A stretch of DNA of 6,090 bases. It comes from Comamonadaceae bacterium (GTDB lineage: Bacteria; Pseudomonadota; Gammaproteobacteria; Burkholderiales; Burkholderiaceae). The translations under genes were made by a program, and so were the position numbers. The notes under the pieces are model-generated. The model searched no databases. It was not told the origin of the DNA and saw only the letters and a program-made list of their open reading frames with translations. Shown piece by piece: positions 5,784 to 6,090 of the stretch. Where the stretch lies: contig CANCCJ010000153.1 of NCBI GenBank assembly GCA_947374535.1, forward strand, positions 1 through 6,090, read 5' to 3'. Every line of letters begins with the position of its first letter. Position 1 is the first letter of the stretch.

Positions 5784-6090
5784 GACAAATTTCCTCTATG
5801 TATCCGTCTTCTATCGCTTCTTCAATTTGTTGAAGAGTTGATGTTTGCAAATTCTCAGCAATCAGTTGAACCTGCGCCACTGACGCAGCTGTAAAGTCAG
5901 TGCCAGGTTCATTTTTCGAACGCCCTACCATGAAAAAAATCCCATGAGGACTGCTCTTGGCCACCAGTGTTCGAGTTGATCCACTCTTCCCCCGCCCAGC
6001 AATGGCGATGCGTTTTTTACACACGCCAGCACCTAAGTCCGCTTCATACTGTCCAGCCAAAATCTCATGAGCAGCTGTACAAAGCTGCTC
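5773..6090 (-). CDS. RelE/HigB-like toxin, N-terminus outside the window
   Basis: This is a probable ribosome-dependent mRNA interferase of the RelE-like family formerly called DUF1044 (PF06296). 105 residues are visible and the frame runs off the right edge, so perhaps 20 N-terminal residues are missing. A TTG at 6060 could be mistaken for a start, but the frame is open upstream of it and the upstream residues (EQLCTAAHEI) fit the family. The family core reads ADLGAGVCKKRIAIAGRGKS, followed by RTLVA, FFMVGRSKNE and a C-terminal IEEICHDC. The stop TAA is read out of frame through the antitoxin start. No frameshift or missing core residues were seen. The family assignment is from remembered sequence pattern; the activity is inferred from the family. 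Confidence 0.85.
   Translation of the reverse strand, partial: EQLCTAAHEILAGQYEADLGAGVCKKRIAIAGRGKSGSTRTLVAKSSPHGIFFMVGRSKNEPGTDFTAASVAQVQLIAENLQTSTLQQIEEAIEDGYIEEICHDC
5791..5797 (-). promoter_or_regulatory. Ribosome binding site of the antitoxin gene
   Basis: On the minus strand AGAGGAA precedes the antitoxin ATG by seven bases and lies inside the toxin coding sequence. It is the clearest Shine-Dalgarno sequence in the window and fixes the antitoxin start at 5783. A strong site on the second gene is consistent with making antitoxin in excess over toxin. Confidence 0.6.

Overview
The window looks like the accessory end of a genomic island in a Gram-negative proteobacterium, most likely a beta-proteobacterium of the Burkholderiales. 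That guess rests on GC-rich codon use in the two large genes, the style of the tRNA, and protein types common in that group. It is an inference, not a phylogenetic result.

Layout. The left edge (1-56, + strand) is the 3' two thirds of a tRNA-Arg with anticodon CCT, ending in an encoded CCA. Everything else is on the minus strand and reads toward this tRNA. From right to left these are: a RelE-like toxin gene cut by the right edge; its overlapping XRE antitoxin gene; a roughly 350-base intergenic stretch; a beta-class DNA adenine methyltransferase (Mod, 506 aa); a two-helix membrane protein with a beta-rich soluble tail and no recognised family (238 or 244 aa); and a type III-like helicase/nuclease (Res, 902 aa). 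Res ends 80 bases from the tRNA.

How the genes work together. Mod and Res make up a compact type III-like restriction-modification pair. Mod would methylate adenine at its target on one strand. Res carries a complete superfamily 2 helicase core and a C-terminal PD-(D/E)xK nuclease motif. The three genes mod, membrane protein and res are packed with no gap (mod stop next to a possible TTG start) or 2 bases between them, so they are almost certainly one transcript and probably translationally coupled. The toxin-antitoxin pair lies upstream in the same direction but is separated by the intergenic stretch, and it may stabilise the island.

The most interesting item is the membrane protein wedged between mod and res. 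Its topology by the positive-inside rule places the beta-rich domain in the cytoplasm. Its position suggests that it belongs to the defence operon, as an accessory, an anchor or an effector. I do not recognise its family. No integrase, second attachment site, insertion sequence, CRISPR array or riboswitch was seen.
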